DNA of 64,000 nt from Pontederia crassipes (taxonomy: Eukaryota; Streptophyta; Magnoliopsida; Commelinales; Pontederiaceae). The stretch lies in assembly GCA_030549335.1 (NCBI GenBank), contig CM060197.1, positions 45,535,654-45,599,653 of the forward strand, read 5' to 3'. The notes beneath the pieces are model-generated. The model was not told the origin of the DNA. It saw only the letters and a program-made list of their open reading frames with translations, and searched no databases. The first letter of the stretch is position 1. Each line of letters begins with the position of its first letter. The position numbers were made by a program, and so were the translations under genes. Below, one piece after another: positions 1 to 12,332 of this stretch.

Positions 1-700
1 GTTTCATCTATATTGGCAAGCATACTATGACAACAACCGGAGTCAATTGGCAGCAATGCTTTCAGGAATCAGTAGATTGACTTGTCTACAGACTTTGTCT
101 AGGTTTGTGATGTATGTTGAGTCGAATCTCCTGTAGCATCAACGAGATTAGACATCTTGATCTCAGAGGAGAAATTGTAATTTCAAATCTGAAAAACGTA
201 GCAAATGCAAGTCATGCAAAGATCAACCTGGGAAGCAAAAGACAGCTCAATAGTTTGATGCTTCTCTAGAGTCGCAATACAAATCAGTCGAATGGGCGTG
301 CGTAAGAGATGATTATCGAGTCTCCCCCCTCCCACAAAGTTGTCAATAGCTAAAGTTCCTTTGCATTTAGGGATTGGATGGGGTGGAGCAGTTGGGTATT
401 GTAAATTTTTCTATGATTTCCTATTATGAGAGTGCTTAATGTTTGTGAAATGAGAAAACTTCAGAGCTGATTTGAATTGGATGGATAACACGATCATATG
501 GGGTAGCCTAGATTGCCCCGAATTAAGTGGACTTCTGTGGATTCCAAATTCAATTGAAAAGTTTGAGTTGATTCTTTATCTACAATCTTATAAACTTTGA
601 AGGATGTCCATCATTGTTATAAGAACAGTGAGGTATATGCATAAATAGTAATTGAATTGTGATGTGATAGACAAATTTAGTTTTTTTTTCAAATTCCAAT
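1..700 (+). pseudogene. LRR relic of a CNL receptor, third type (G1), truncated by window edge
   Basis: Read on the plus strand in shifting frames, this encodes pieces of the conserved CNL LRR block: 'RLTCLQTLSRFV' near 85-115, 'EIRHLDLRGEI' near 143-178 and 'NVANASHAKINLGSKRQL' near 200-250. This is the usual L-R-G-L-x-I-x-x-L-x-N-V pattern of RGA-type resistance proteins. Many stops and shifts separate the pieces, so it is not a gene. The 3' flank (about 360-690) closely matches 50815-51185, showing that this relic and G3 come from one duplicated unit. The 5' part continues outside the window. No NB-ARC domain is present here. Confidence 0.75.
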
Positions 701-1075
701 AATACATTTTTTTAGTAACTGAATCATACTGTATGTTCCTTTTATTTTAGTAAAAGTTTAATCATTTTCAATTATTTTAATATATATATAAAGTTAAAAT
801 ATGCTAAAATGAAACATTTTTTCTTATGTTTAGAAATTCATTTAAATGAATTTTATTTTTTAAAATAATATGATAAATATTAAGTATTAAAATTGTTCAA
901 ATATCTTATCCGAAATAATTTATTTGGATTGGACTTGCCTTGAGATCATATCAAAATCCCGCCAATATATTCTGAGGGCACTGAATGTGTGAATTTGATC
1001 AGTAGGCACGTGTTGAAAGAGAAAAAGAGATGACAAATCATAATGGGCCTTTTGGGCAATTGCCTTCGAGCTAGG

Positions 1076-1324
1076 CCAACATTTTTGTTCTTATATAACA
1101 CTCTAATTTCTAAATTGATTGATTGGTGAATTATTCCAACATTTTTGTTCTTATATAATATTCTAATTTCTAAATCGATTGATTGGTGAATTAGGTGAAT
1201 GATTCCAACATTTTTGTTCTTATATAATACTCTAATTTCTAAATCCATTGATCGGTGAATTATTCCAACATTTTTGTTCTTATATAACACTCTAATTTCT
1301 AAATCGATTGACAGATGAATTATA
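1076..1324. repeat. four-copy tandem repeat of about 60 bp
   Basis: Four head-to-tail copies begin with CCAACATTTTTGTTCTTATA at 1076, 1136, 1205 and 1265. Units are 60, 69, 60 and about 60 bp; the second has a 9-bp insertion. A minus-strand open frame crosses the array only because the repeat unit lacks stops; its product is the same short peptide repeated and is not a credible protein. Confidence 0.9.
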
Positions 1325-3220
1325 ATTTGATGTTTAGCTGAAAATTTTAGTGATGAAATTAGAAAACATAATGTTTAAACATAACGAGTAGTTGTTTGGC
1401 TAAAATTAAAACTAAAAGAATCTTTTCTTTTTTTCCAAAAATAGATAAAACTATATATGATAATTAAATATTAGTTATCTTATATGATTGATATATTATA
1501 GTATTCGATAATATAAAAAAATCTACTCAACATTCTATTTAAATTACAATCTCATTAAAGAACGAGTTAATTAAAAAAATAACATGAGAAAATGAGTATG
1601 ACAAGAATAGCAAAAAAATATCAAAATAAACCTATTACAATGATACTTATACTAAATTAAATTCCATTTTATTGTAATAAATTCATAATTATATAAATAC
1701 ACACTTGCTTCAATGTGTAATATTTTTTCCAAAAAATCAGTCTACATTTATTTTTATATTTTAAAAAATAAATATATTTAATAATACATATACCTTTGTA
1801 TTTAAAATATAAAATTATTTATAATTAAGTTAAAAAAATTTTTGTATTTCATCTTTTTGCCCACATCAAATTGATCTCTTTTCCAAATAGTGGACCCCTA
1901 CAAGAACTTAGTGAGAATATGTTAATTGGTCTAGATTAATTGACTAATGACTTAGTTATTGGTTCGTCCCGATTCTATCATGCATTATTGTCTTTATCAT
2001 GATTAATGAGAATTAAGACTGGTTTTGATGCTAGTTTTCATGCACAAACGCAACATTAAGAATTTTATCAATATCATTATATATTTCTAATTATTTCAAA
2101 TTTTTATTTTATACAAAGTTATAATAGTATGCACACCATATTATCACTCCATAATGTACTATTGCCACTCCATTTTATCTCACAAAGATAAAAATGTTCA
2201 ACACTTTCAGCACTCACATGATGAAGTGGCAATAATGTATTTTGAAGTAATGACAGTGATTCTCTAATGACATTATGAGGTAAAGGATATGTCATACACC
2301 TTGAGCTTAATGCATTAGAGATGTTCATAAGTCGGTTCAAATTTTTGGATTCATCGAGTTGGGTCAAGAGCTTTTCTAGAATTTTTTTAGCGTACCTATA
2401 CAAATTTCTCCCATTTTGTACTAACTTCTGCCCTATAGTAGCCTTGAGACACACATTAAAAAAAAATAGGCTTGTGAAATACTTATTGTTACATGGAAAA
2501 ACAATGAAACTCTGTCACCAGCCACAAATTAATAAGATAAATATCTAAATTGTATTTCCTTTTTGTGTTTCTTGTGTGATTGTTTCTCTTTCTATTTCTC
2601 TTTCTATTGCGCAATGTATCTTGGACTTTCTAAATGATTTAATTATATGACATATATAGTCTTAGGTTTTTTGTGGAATTTTATGCGATTTATTCTGAAT
2701 TTTTGAATGATTTTGATTACAAGTGATTTCCTTGAAATTTTTGTTACCACTTTACCTATTTATCTCAAGTTGTTCAGATGGTTTGATATCGTCATAGAGA
2801 AAGTATACGTTTAAATTTCCTTGGGCACATTTCAAACTTGAAACTCGTACGTAACTCAAATTTTCTAATAAAAGAGAGTTGTGCGTCAATTTTCTTTTGT
2901 ATCAGTCGATGACCATTATTTTTGTTCTGAACTATTAATATTTTAAGGTTTGAACTCCTCAAAGGTAATATATATGTATTGATAAAATCTGTTTCAACTA
3001 AAATGGGAGAGAAACTTAACGAGGTCACAAGGCCAAACTGAAAGTTATTATACGTATTTCGATCCTATGATTAATCCATCCCTAATTGAGATAGTTTTGG
3101 GATGAACTTGGAGTCGTGATAACTAATGGATCAAATTCTTATAATGTGATATAATCAAATTAATGAGATAACACAGGATAAATGGCATACATTACACAAA
3201 ACTTAAACGTCATATGTACA
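1325..3220. other. AT-rich spacer, no convincing gene
   Basis: The sequence is AT-rich and low in complexity. A minus-strand open frame of 111 codons (2119-2454) starting MCLKATIGQKL has no motif I recognise, no paralogue in the window and no obvious promoter, so I do not call it a gene. The 78-codon frame at 2792-3028 is likewise unsupported. Confidence 0.6.
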
Positions 3221-3559
3221 TGTTGATAATGCCTTGAATCTGAACCCAATGTGTCCCCCTATGCAACCAGGTGCTTTAGCATATTTCCCCTACGGGGGTC
3301 TCGCTGTTCGAATTTGATTTATTTTCTTATCACAAGATAGGTGTCTTATTTTTGAGGATTAATTTAGAGTCCCAATTGGTCTGTAATTCCTATCATCTAT
3401 TAAAGGGAGTGCCTAAATAAACTCCCTAAGAATTCAAAGAGAAAATAATATGATATTATAATCATCTTCTGTTTCTTTCATCTAATACAATTATGCGTCC
3501 CCTTAAATTTCTCGGGTTTTCTTGTGGTGCATAATTTTTATCATGCAGAAATCATAACA
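3221..3559 (+). mobile_element. diverged solo LTR of the copia-1 family
   Basis: The segment starts TGTTGATAATGCCTTGAATC and ends CATAACA, matching the LTR ends of the copia element at 36453-41513 but in the opposite orientation. Shared internal blocks include CCCCTACGGGGGTCTCGCT, TAGAGTCCCAATTGGTCTGT and AAGGGAGTGCCTA. Flanking 5-mers are GTACA (3216-3220) and GTGCA (3560-3564), an imperfect target-site duplication. No internal domain is present, so it is a solo LTR, probably left by LTR-LTR recombination. The last 100 bp are poorly conserved, making the right edge less certain. Confidence 0.65.
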
Positions 3560-4545
3560 GTGCATATCCACAAAATCCAAAGTATAACGTCAAACCAAAC
3601 ACATCATCACTCCATTTAAAAAGAATTACATCATATATAGTATTCATTTAATTAAATATATGAGCGAGGGGATGAAGTAAGATCAATCATCACGTATCAT
3701 GGACATATAGTTTTGTGACTCGATACATTTGGACGATTAACTCATAATGCCATCACATGATCCACTTCTTATAATAATTCTCATTCATTCGGTTGTGTCA
3801 CTGCATAAAATTATGACGCTAAAACAACATTGTTGTGACTTTCATTCAGCATCGTCTTAGTGTCGGGCGCTAAGTTGACAATATTTTAACGTCATATCGA
3901 TTCCATTGCGGTGACGCTAAATGTCAATATAAATTTTTAATATATATTTATATATTTTTTTAAATTATAATATTGAAAAAATTATGTCTCTTAATTCAAT
4001 CATCATAATTCCATGATTAAAAATATTAAAATAATTTATCTATAATTAAAATATGATATGATATATATATATATATATATATATATTATGTACAATATAT
4101 TGACATGTAAGTATATTAATTAACCCACATAACTCCGGCCCAATAACGCAGGCAAGTCTTGCGCGTGTATGATGGGAGCGTCATGCCAATGGTGCGGACT
4201 ATGGGCCCACATATGACAACATGTTCCTTTCCTTTTTTTAAAAAAAACATAAGGCTTATTTCCTTTTAACCCTAAACTTTTTCCTACGTCTAACTTTAAA
4301 ATATAAATTTATAAATTTTATTTTCTATGTCAAGTTTAACATTTAAATTTTTGCGTTAAATTCCATCCAAATTATCTTTTAATAATTGTAAAATCTTATT
4401 TTGCCCTTCATTTCTTGTTAAAAAATATCCTAAAAATAAAAAAAATCAACATTGGTATTAGTATAATTTAATAATAATATTTTATACAATATTATTCTCA
4501 TGATAATATTTATTATATTAAAGGTGTAAGACTGAAATTTGTTTA

Positions 4546-4638
<93 letters not shown>

Positions 4639-5585
4639 CGCATCACCATGTTGGGTGGAGCCTGGAAGTCTGCAATCTGCATAACAACAATTAAATTACA
4701 TGGATGTTGCTTGGGTTGCTTTTGAAGTTGAATTACCTCAATATAAATATAAATGCAATATTAAAAAGTAGATTTATTTTAAAATAAAATTTACCCTCTA
4801 ATGGATCAGATAATCTTTTTCAAACCCTATTTTAGTCCAACAATATATTTTAGAAAAATTAGATAATTAAGCAAACAATATATCTATTTAATTTTATGAA
4901 TAAATATAAATTTTAACATTAAAATAACATTAATTTATATAAATTTATTTATATTAATAATTGGACAATAATGACTTATGAACTAATCATATAATAAAAA
5001 ATAGTTTTCACGGGTCTTAATAACTTTTTTCGATGGAATCTCAATTTTAACAGATCGATTTTATGATGATAAAAGTTCATTTCAATGTATTCAGATTTCT
5101 AATTTTTAATTTCACCGATTTGACTATGAATAGATTTATCCGGTCCTCATATTTTTTTGGATAATTAAATTTATTTTTACATATATCCATATCCATAATT
5201 GTCATGCGCCTTTAGCACAGTTATTATATTGTCTTTTATTTCTTTAAATAACAACGGCATTAAAATAAACACTGAACATAAAAAAAAAAAAAAAAAAAAA
5301 ACAAGGTGCTCGTAATATTGGAAATGGGCCTCAGGCCTCAGGCCTATACGATTCAATAATTTTCTTTTTTTAAAAAAAAAATCATAATTAAGAAGACTCG
5401 AGGAGACAAGAAGGAACTTTTTGAACTAAAAAAAAACAATTGAAACTTCTTTTTATAATTAAGTGTGATTCTTGTATTGCTTACCAATATGCACCTTATT
5501 TGATTATCCATTTTATATGAATTCTATGTCATGTGAATAATTTATGTTAAAATAAAAATTATGATATATGTAATTAGTTTTCTAC

Positions 5586-5616
<31 letters not shown>

Positions 5617-6007
5617 AAGATGCATAAATAAGTCACGTAATATCATGTTTAGGATCATAGCACGACCTTTATATAAAATCTTACATTCTAGAACCATGCA
5701 AGTAACCAAGAATGAATGGAGATGATAACTCAGCCTTTATAAGAAGCTGCACATGGCATAAGGTTTACCAAAAGTTATGATGAATATATAGTACTTGAGT
5801 CGATTAAACCAATATGAAAAAGAATATTTATGAACTTATATCATTAGTAATATTATGTTTCATGATAGCTTTATCCTTGGGTTGAATGATAATTAGTCAT
5901 TTGGTGATTGATGTAAATTTGATCAAAATAAGTCTTCTACTGAAAGTTCAGTTAATTAATATAATTTATTGTCTTTTTGTTGCAATATAAGTCAAGTTAT
6001 ATCATGT
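3560..6007. other. AT-rich spacer with simple repeats
   Basis: No coding sequence is seen. It contains an (AT)n run near 4059-4086, the long (TAA)n microsatellite listed separately, a poly-A run at about 5279-5300 and a (TA)n run near 5588-5612. Around 3800-3930 the motif TGACGCTAAA recurs (also with GGCGCTAAG), as in subterminal repeats of CACTA-type transposons, but I could not find element ends. Confidence 0.6.
4546..4638. repeat. (TAA)n microsatellite
   Basis: A perfect trinucleotide array of about 31 uninterrupted TAA units. Its length and purity suggest a hypervariable locus. Confidence 0.97.
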
Positions 6008-7330
6008 CACTACTAGAAAAACGTTGATTACCGACGGTCCGGACCGTCGGTAATCGGTCCCAGTCCGAAAATCGTCGGTAACGCAATTACCGACGGTTTT
6101 TCAGTCGGAATCGATCCGTCGGGAAAACGCTCATCGCAAATCGATTTACGACGGTCGAAAAAAATTCGTCGGAAATATCGACGGTCAGAACCGTCGAAAA
6201 AGTCCCGGCGGTTGGAACCGTCGAAAGTTTCCGGCAGTTAGAACCGTCGAAAGTTTCCAGCGGTTGGAACCGTCGAAAGTTTTCGATTGTTGCAACCGCC
6301 GGAAAAGGCAGGCGGTTCGAACCGTCGCAAGTTTTCGATGGTTGCAACCGCCGGAAAAGGCCGGCGGTTCGAACCGTCGTAACTTTTCGATGGTCGCAAC
6401 TGTCGAAACTTTCGACGGTCGTCGCAACCGTTGAACTTTAGGCAGTCGCAACCGTTGCAAAGAATTTTTTAAATATAAAAAAAATTAGCCGCCGGATCGG
6501 GCCGCGGTCAGCTCCGGCCACAAGCCAGTCGATCCGGCCGCTGGGGGCCGAATTCGCCGTCGGGCGGCCGATCCTGTCGCAAGAGGCCGGATCCGTCGCC
6601 AGGCGGCCGGATCCGAACGTCGGCGGCGAGCTAGACTGGAAGGGGACGGTCGCCCCCTTCCCTCTCTCTCTCACACACGACGAGAGAGAGAGGGAGGGGG
6701 GCGACCGTCCCCCTCCAGTCGAGCTCGACTGGATCCGGCGAGCTCGACCAGAGGGGGACGACCGCCCCCCTCCAGTCGAGCTCGCCGAAGCGGAGGGTAA
6801 CCGCCCCCCTCTGGTCAAGCTCGCCGAGCTCCGGCGAGCTCGACTATAGGGGGGCGGTCGCCCCCCTCCTTCTCTCTCCCGCACCGTGAGAGAGAGAGGG
6901 AAGGGGGCGACCGCCCCCCTCTAGTCGAGCTCGCCGAGCTCGACCGGAGGGGGCGGTCGCCCCCCCTCCCTCTCTCTCTCGCACTCTAGTCGAGCTCGAC
7001 CGGAGGGCGTCCGCCCCCCCTCTCTCTCTCCAATTCTTTTTTTTATTTTTTTAATGACATGGACAGTTTCATATTTTTTATTAATTTTTAAAATTTTTAA
7101 GCTTACGTGGCCGACTTAAACTGACGTGGATGAGAGAGAAAGTCAGCCACGTCAACAAGGTAACCGGGGAACCTGTGATTACCGGTCAAAAGGACTAGGC
7201 GTGCAAGAAAATGAAAGATGGATGACGTTCTGATTATAAATTGAAGTTGGGGGACCAACTGGAAATCGACTTAAAGTTGGGGGACCATTCGTGTAATTGT
7301 ATATTCAAGCGTAAAAATGTGGACATTGTT
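6008..7330 (+). mobile_element. CACTA-type transposon end with GC-rich subterminal repeats (other end not found)
   Basis: CACTACTAGAAAAACG at 6008 is a typical En/Spm (CACTA) terminal inverted repeat. Directly inside it, CCGTCGG palindromes and then about ten copies of an 'AACCGTCGAAAG'-like unit (about 6180-6450) form a subterminal repeat zone, as expected for transposase binding. From about 6480 to 7030 the sequence becomes strongly GC-rich and consists of inverted CCGCCCCC and CTCTCTC blocks. After 7040 it becomes AT-rich again. I found no matching TAGTG end nearby and no transposase, so the right boundary is a guess. The open frames here, including one of 148 codons, are low-complexity artefacts. 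Confidence 0.5.
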
Positions 7331-8629
7331 ACAAAAAAAAGGTGCTAATTTTAGTGTAATATACATAAAAATGATATAAAAAACCGTGTCGTTTTAATAT
7401 TTTAATATTCATAGCTTTACGGAAATGTAAAAAAGTTAATGTTAGCCTCAAATTCGAAGGGAATGAAAAGAGACCATTCTGAATGTTCATTCAATAGTTG
7501 ATTTCCAATAAATTGGAAAGCAATGATAATGTTTTTTTCTTTCAAAATGATCAAAATGCAGAACGTATAGAATAAATAGTAAATAAGGAAAGTATATTTT
7601 AATAAAGAAATTGGGAGGATATGAAGGAGAGAAAATAAGTAATAGAGTAAAATTTGAAGGTTGAATTAAGAAAAGACTAAAAACAGTAAACTTGAATTTG
7701 AAAATAAAATGTGGACATTAATAACAAATAATAATTTATAGAAAAGAGGAAATTATTCACGAACTCTCGAATTAGAAGACGATTATATACCATTATTACA
7801 GATAATATATATTTTAAAATATAATAAAATATTTTATTAGTTTTGATTATTTTGAACGACGTGCTTTCATTTCATTAATTTTATCACCATTTATACTTTC
7901 ATTTATGATTTATTTTAAGAAAGAATGAACATCATGTTGCTTTAATAACATCTGATTTAATGGTCCGCATTTTCGTTCAACTTATTTTGCTATGATTGTT
8001 TTGGACCGAAAGCTTCCAATTTAACATTCCAGAAGCATGAAGTTTCCTCAGGCAAAAGGAAGGAGATTCATGAATCTAATATAAATAAAGGAAAGAAAAA
8101 CTAAAATTAAAACTTGATACATGATTATGTAAATTTTTGATACAATAAAATAAAAATCAAGGAGTACACAAATATCCTCAAATTCGAGGACTGAAAATTA
8201 AATAATTGCATTATGGCCTTATTCTTTTAAGACATAATGACTTTCATTTTCGGTTAAATAGAGAAGCCATAAACTTAATACAAGAAAAATAAAAACACGA
8301 GAAAAAAAAGTGCAAGGATGAAAAAGGATTCGAAATTTCTTATTTCATAATTTCAAAAGTGAGTCATTATCTCGCGCTCAAGTTGCAACATAACTACTAT
8401 GCCAAGGTTGTGTGAGAGCTATCATGGTGGTGGATGAACATGTGATATAACTGGAGTGTTGAAAAGTCGACCCTAAAAGAAAGAAAAAGCATTGATAAAA
8501 ATATGTATAAGCGAATGAAAATGTAATAATACGATATATACATACAATGGGAAACCTCGCTGATTTCAAAGCCATAAGCTCACTTTGTGCCTGCACACAG
8601 AAACATTGAAAAAAATTCTTAAAAGATAA
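7331..8629. other. AT-rich spacer
   Basis: No gene, RNA or defined element is visible. From 8350 on, the sequence lies just downstream (minus strand) of a broken NLR copy and includes a possible short exon-like stretch flanked by AG/GT near 8560-8600, which I cannot support further. Confidence 0.5.
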
Positions 8630-8632
8630 ATT

Positions 8633-9290
8633 CTAGAGTAAACAAAGCGAAAGAGGTGCATGGTACCAAATCTTAGCAAATGGGGATTGATGTATCTGCA
8701 CGTCCTGCAGGTTGGGAGGGAGGCGACATTTGTAGATCTCCAAATGCTGTAGTGAAGCGAGGTTGCCAAATCCCCCTATAGTCGTCAATTCCTTACAGCG
8801 ACGAATACCTAACTTCTTAATTGAACATAGGATTTGGCAATCAGGAAAAACCAAAGAGTCGTCCTTGAATTCGCTAATGAACAAATCTAGGAGAATTGGT
8901 ACACAGTCACAAAAGAGGATCTCTGGATTCTATTCTATGCAAAATCTTAGTGTAGTGACTGAAGGAAGAGATGGGAGCCTCAATTCAGGACATGAAATGA
9001 TTACAAGGCTCTCAAGGGCAGGTAGATGTGGAAACCTGCATAGCTTTGGGCAGCCTTGGAAGAGAAGAACACGTAGGCGTGTCAAGTCGGAGTCCACCAC
9101 GTGCCACTCCTCCCACTGGTAGGCGAAGGAAAAAGTTAAAGATTCTGGCGACGGTAAGCAACTTCTCTTTACATCATCATGACACAAAGAGGAGAGCAAC
9201 TCACACCCAACAATTTTCACTCTTTCCATTCCTCCTATGTAAAGATGCTTGAGACGAGGCAGCTGACCAAGTCTTGACATGGATGTGACT
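8633..9290 (-). pseudogene. NLR relic H: C-terminal LRR portion of a main-family CNL
   Basis: The minus strand encodes C-terminal LRRs nearly collinear with NLR-A: 'LPRLKHLYIGGMERVK', 'GCPKLCRFPHLPALESL', 'CPELRLPSLPSV', then after an in-frame TAG (8930-8932) 'NPEIL', 'KDDSLVFPDCQILCSIKK' and 'LQDVQIHQSPFAK'. The TAG replaces the Trp of 'EWNPEIL' in paralogues (TGG to TAG). The copy has no N-terminal domain: homology starts near 9290 and ends at about 8655, where the family's normal ending is replaced. It is a truncated duplicate, not expected to make a functional receptor. Confidence 0.85.
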
Positions 9291-9507
9291 AAGTGTTGAC
9301 ATAACATTAACTATCTGCATTCTCAACATATCTTAACAACAAGCAATAGATTGAGGTTGTCCTGATAAAAGTCTAGTTCAGGCTACAAAACTATGCATTT
9401 CGACTCGCATCAGTCTTATTCTTGAGATGAGATGTAGCCAAAGTTTAAGTCTGAGAACCAATCAGGCACCGATCAAATGCCAGCGGAAATAGACGAAGCT
9501 CAAAGAC

Positions 9508-9579
9508 TGAGATGTTCAACCCACCAACTTCGGCTTCAATTCGAGAGTAGTTCTCATCCTACTCAGACTGCAGGTTCAT
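9508..9579 (-). pseudogene. relic of the 72-nt terminal NLR exon
   Basis: The minus strand has AG followed by ATG and a 72-nt stretch aligning with the last exon of NLR-A ('..EAE..GLNI'). It carries an in-frame TAG at the seventh codon, and the normal TGA stop has become TCA. It sits 81 bp outside the left edge of the chromovirus, so it is what remains of another NLR 3' end. Confidence 0.6.
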
Positions 9580-9660
9580 CTCTTAAAGACGAGAAGAACT
9601 ACCCATCCAACTTGGAAGTCTACTTCAGAGTAAGAAACTTTGCATTCAGCTGTTTCGTAC

Positions 9661-12296
9661 TGTAATGCTCTCAAAATTCGACCCAAATTCAGGGATTCGA
9701 ACCTTGGACGACATTACTTTAATCTTGACCTAATTTCGTAAAATATTACAGCGGAAACATAATAATATAAAATAATACAATGACATCATGAAATAGCGGA
9801 AGACTTCTAAACATATATAAAATTTCAAGATAACATAAGCCGGCACATGGGCCTAATAGGATGTAATGTATATTTAATAGAGGGTTCATAATACATAATA
9901 AGTTCAAATAATAGTGCATGACTCCATAAGGTTCATAAGCCATATATACTTAACTCTCATGAGAGTCCATCATAATAATATGACATAAATAAGATAACTT
10001 GGGCTGTAGCTCGACTCATCCATATGCAATGTCTTCGTCAAGAGGCCCTCACCGGCGAACCTAAGCCTCATCCATATCTGCACGAATCCATGAGGTGTAG
10101 AGGATTTCTTCCGTTAGAGCATGTTGAGGCCCATGCATGCTATGACCTTATAACATAATCTCTACATACCATGACATATGCATATCATCATAATGGAACA
10201 TAAATCATATGCATGTGCATATATATGGCATGTGAGCACATATTCATGACAAGATAAGATACTATGTAACATCATAATATTTAAATGAAGCATATCATAA
10301 CTTATCATTATGCTAATGTATATTATGATCTTATCTTATTTTACTTTGTCATTCTTGTTCATGACATGATGTGATGTGGCGAGTGGAGATTCATATTGCA
10401 TCCTCATAGGTGCATACTTCTTTAACATCTTTAAGTTTATGTCCCAAGTCATTCATTATTCATCTTTTCGTCTTTCATCTTTACTTAGATACTTTCTTAT
10501 CTTGTTGATTGGGAAGATCATGTTGAATTCGTGAGAAAATGGCTAGCTAAGCCAAGATTGGGTTTGCGGGTAGCCAATAGAGATGCCACACTCAAGGGTG
10601 GAACTCGCCTCCTGGTTTCGCGTAGGCCCAATAGAGACGCCACACTCAAGGGTGGAACTCGCCTCAACTTATGGAAATGCCATGTTCAAGGGTGCAACTC
10701 GTTTCCTCGAAAAATGCCACCACTTAGGAGTGGAACCAATTTCCCCTCCTCGATTACAACAAGTCACCTTCACGCCAGTCAGTCTTTTACTTGCTTTCAA
10801 TAATACATACAGTCATTCAATACATGTGGTATGTTTTAATCCTATTTAAGATTGTACATACTTCAAATCATGCTAAGTGTGAACATTCAATTATAACCAA
10901 TCATCAGCCCAGAACGGACGACCGTTTCGGGTCACGGTCGACCGTTGGACTAGTGTCGGGCGACCGGTCGGATTATTGATCGACCGCTATGGTCCTTTCA
11001 GACGATCGAAACTGAGTTTCGGATCATCCGCTAATCACATAATATATCACTCTTTTAAATCAGACGACCGCTGAGATATCGGTCGACCGATATTTGACTT
11101 TCGAACGATCGAAATAAGGCTTTCGGACGATCGCTAATCACATAATGTAACAACTACATAAATCGGACAACCGCTGGGATATCGGTCGACTGCTGCATAG
11201 CTTTCGGACGACCGAAACTAAGCTTCGGTTCGACCGCTAATCGCAGTAGCTAGAACACTTTTAAAACGGACGATCGTTTGGGAGCATCGGTCGACCGTTA
11301 ATCACAGAATGTAAACACTACTTCAAACGGACGTCCGAAAGGGTTCCCGACGACCGTTGTACATGTTTGAGACTACATTCGTTCCCAGAACGGCCGACCG
11401 TTGATTTAACGATCGCCCGTTTGAGGACGACAGACTACACATTTTTGCATTCCTTCCTTTCTAATCATACATACATTAACATATTGAGCACAAATCTTGT
11501 TATACACTTCACTTGGAACATGAATCAACATTCTTAGAACATTTATCGCTAAACATTTGGGGTTTCTACATGAAGACAATTAACATGCTAAATAGAACCA
11601 TAAATGTACAAGGGCGTTAAACCATTTCATAATGACCTAACATCAATCATCATAAATATTCTAGTTCTAGGCATGATTAGCAATAGAGTGTCAATCTTAA
11701 TGAAACATGAAGCACATTAGATTCTAATCATGATTAGCAATGGAATAATAACTAAAAATTATGAAATGCACATTTCCCTAATCCTTCACTCTAAGAGCAA
11801 AGGGTTTGCTCTCATGCTCTAATCCACACATTCAAACATTATTAGGGAGACGTTTAAAATTTTGAATCTCCTCAACATACCTTGATTAGCAATGTCCTAA
11901 ACTTGGATCTTCTTTCTTCCTTCCTCTAGCTCTCTCTTTCTGTCCACACAAAGAGAAAAACTTAACACTAATCTAATGGCCCAAAGAGAGTTCACCGTAA
12001 CTAAAGAGAGGGAAGATCACCTACTGGATTACTGTAGCAAGGGTTCTTGGGGAGTGTTGTTGTCGTGAGATGCACTAGAGAGAAAGAGAGTGGGAGGAGA
12101 GCTAGTGTGATGGTCTTCTTGTCTTTGGGAGCTGCTGCCGTGAGATGAAGGGAGAGGAGAGAGTGGGGTTTTTGGAGATGGATCATTGTAGCAAGCCTTT
12201 TATACTTTAAGTTATAAAGTAATTGGGCTAGTGGCTGGAGGCGGCTTGGGCTTTATCAATTGCTTTTCCTTTTTTTTATTTCTCGAGAATGTTACA
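9661..12296 (-). repeat. 3' LTR of the chromovirus
   Basis: In element orientation it begins TGTAACATTCTCGAG (at 12296) and ends GAGAGCATTACA (at 9661). It is collinear with the right LTR over its whole length, including an iterated TCGGACGACCG/GGTCGACCG block (10905-11430). The plus-strand open frames inside it (10531-10979) are spurious and recur at the same place in the other LTR. Confidence 0.93.
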
Positions 12297-12332
12297 ATCT
12301 ATTCTTCTTAAATAAAAATTCGTCCTCGAATT

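Noticed and set aside
2119-2454. 111-codon minus-strand frame as a possible gene
   Set aside because: No motif, paralogue, promoter or splice context could be recognised.
6438-6884. 148-codon minus-strand open frame rich in Ser, Arg, Gly and Pro
   Set aside because: It lies in the palindromic GC-rich transposon block; composition alone explains the open frame and no domain is present.
10531-10979. Plus-strand open frames with repeated 'RDATLKGGTRL'
   Set aside because: They lie inside the chromovirus LTR, recur at 17744-18228 in the other LTR, and are antisense to the element.
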